Of a DNA stretch of 8,296 bases, positions 7,329 to 8,296 are shown in pieces. The DNA comes from Pseudomonadota bacterium (lineage in GTDB: Bacteria > Pseudomonadota > Alphaproteobacteria > Acetobacterales > Acetobacteraceae). Position 1 is the stretch's first letter, and every line of letters begins with the position of its first letter. The stretch covers positions 1 to 8,296 of the forward strand of contig JAJZCS010000078.1 in the NCBI GenBank assembly GCA_021829055.1, read 5' to 3'. The notes under the pieces were generated by a model, which ran no database searches, was not told the origin of the DNA, and saw nothing but the letters and a program-made list of their open reading frames with translations. The position numbers and the translations under genes are program-made.

Positions 7329-8273
7329 ATGGGACAAGTACTCGTTTTTATTGAACACGACGGAACAGAAATCAAAAACCAAGTGCGTAATGCGATCACA
7401 GCAGGGAATAAACTCGGCGATGTCGTAGCAGTTGTTGCGGGTTATAACGTAGGACATATCGCAAAAGCCGCTTCTGTTATTTATGGAGTTAGAAAGGTTA
7501 TTGTTGCTGACGACAACGTTTTTTCATTCGCTCTGGCCGAACCGCTTGCTGATCTGTTAGTGCATCTCGCACCGACCTATTCACACATTATAGCGGCTTC
7601 CACGGCAATTGGTAAAAGCATCATACCTCGAGCTGCCGGATTACTTGATGTTCAGCCAATTAGCGAGGTTATCGGCGTTATTGACGAGAACACGTTTGTT
7701 CGCCCGATTTATGCCGGCAATGCGCACGCGACCGTTCGATCCTCGGATGCAAGGAAGCTCATGACCGTCCGTGCCACCAGTTTTGACCCCGCTCCCCCAA
7801 ACGGTTCAACTGCACCTATTGAGATACTTGAAGTTGCTATCGCCAATACAAAATCGAGGTTTGTCTCGGCTGAAGTACCGAAGAATGAGCGCCCTGACCT
7901 TGTTGCGGCGCGTGTTATTGTCTCTGGCGGCCGCGGTTTACAAAACGGAGACAATTTTCGTAAACTGATTTACCCGATCGCTGACAAACTCTGCGCTGCT
8001 GTCGGCGCGTCTCGTGCTGCAGTGGATGCAGGCTTTGTGCCGAACGATTGCCAAGTCGGCCAAACTGGTAAGATTGTTGCCCCCGATCTGTATGTGGCAA
8101 TAGGAATATCAGGGGCGATTCAACATTTGGCCGGCATGAAGGACTCGAAAATCATCGTTGCCATTAACAAGGATGAAGACGCGCCAATATTTCAGGTCGC
8201 CGATTACGGGATGGTGGGTGACCTCTTTTCTATCCTCCCCGAGTTAGACAGAGAACTCGATCATCTGTCTTGA
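7329..8273 (+). CDS. etfA: Electron transfer flavoprotein alpha subunit
   Basis: This 314-residue subunit holds most of the FAD site of the ETF dimer. The N-terminal domain begins [12 protein letters not shown] and includes the [19 protein letters not shown] segment (89-107). The C-terminal FAD domain is very well conserved: [13 protein letters not shown] (198-210), [17 protein letters not shown] (224-240), [14 protein letters not shown] (242-255), [18 protein letters not shown] (257-274) and [16 protein letters not shown] (279-294). Ser228, Arg229, Thr246 and His266 match the FAD-contacting residues known in human ETF. The protein looks like a conventional electron-transferring ETF. The etfB stop is two bases upstream, so the two genes form one transcription unit. 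By hand count, 7321-7740 is about 47% GC against about 56% for 6661-7020 in etfB, a modest dip. The gene ends in TGA. The 23 bases after it show no hairpin. Confidence 0.97.
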   Translation: MGQVLVFIEHDGTEIKNQVRNAITAGNKLGDVVAVVAGYNVGHIAKAASVIYGVRKVIVADDNVFSFALAEPLADLLVHLAPTYSHIIAASTAIGKSIIPRAAGLLDVQPISEVIGVIDENTFVRPIYAGNAHATVRSSDARKLMTVRATSFDPAPPNGSTAPIEILEVAIANTKSRFVSAEVPKNERPDLVAARVIVSGGRGLQNGDNFRKLIYPIADKLCAAVGASRAAVDAGFVPNDCQVGQTGKIVAPDLYVAIGISGAIQHLAGMKDSKIIVAINKDEDAPIFQVADYGMVGDLFSILPELDRELDHLS

Positions 8274-8296
8274 CACTACACCCCCTTCGCTCGCTG

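Noticed and set aside
8274..8296. End of window after etfA, checked for a terminator or the start of another gene.
   Set aside because: Only 23 bases remain, with no hairpin and no start codon with an SD. The same holds for the 26 bases before position 27.

Overview
The window (8,296 bp, by eye about 55-57% GC for most of its length) is densely packed chromosomal housekeeping DNA. It looks like an alphaproteobacterium, possibly Acetobacteraceae or a relative. That placement is an inference from three things: a glnE gene followed by a PrxQ/Bcp peroxiredoxin, a mitochondrial-like (group I) ETF pair, and a YhdP/AsmA-like protein beside them. No rRNA or other taxonomic marker is present. I see no tRNA, CRISPR array, insertion sequence, phage gene or toxin-antitoxin pair. 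The five genes are intact, apart from what may continue beyond the window edges.

Layout: two genes run leftward and three run rightward from a single divergence point near 3389-3402. Leftward is glnE (start 3388, stop 488), the bifunctional adenylyltransferase/adenylyl-removing enzyme that controls glutamine synthetase. Its TGA stop overlaps by four bases (ATGA) the start of a PrxQ/Bcp thiol peroxidase (491-27). Rightward is a 1,032-residue membrane-anchored protein with DUF3971 and AsmA-like C-terminal regions (3403-6501). It belongs to the family of YhdP, a protein implicated in carrying phospholipid across the periplasm. After 75 bp come etfB (6577-7326) and etfA (7329-8273), which encode the two subunits of electron transfer flavoprotein.

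The most distinctive feature is the divergence point. The two start codons are only 14 bp apart. The gap is built around an 8-bp palindrome, AGGATCCT, that supplies an AGGA Shine-Dalgarno core to both genes, one on each strand. There is no room for promoters in the gap, so each gene's promoter probably lies inside the other's 5' coding region, or further away. Just inside glnE, codons 3-8 contain an adjoining C8 and A7 run, where a single-base slip would end translation after 17 or 24 codons.

The genes do not form one obvious pathway. They cover nitrogen-assimilation control, peroxide defence, envelope lipid homeostasis and dehydrogenase electron transfer to the quinone pool. I do not see a clearly new biological system here. 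The points worth a second look are regulatory architecture: the shared palindromic SD, the homopolymers, two tight gene junctions, and a possible 24-codon ORF between the YhdP-like gene and etfB.
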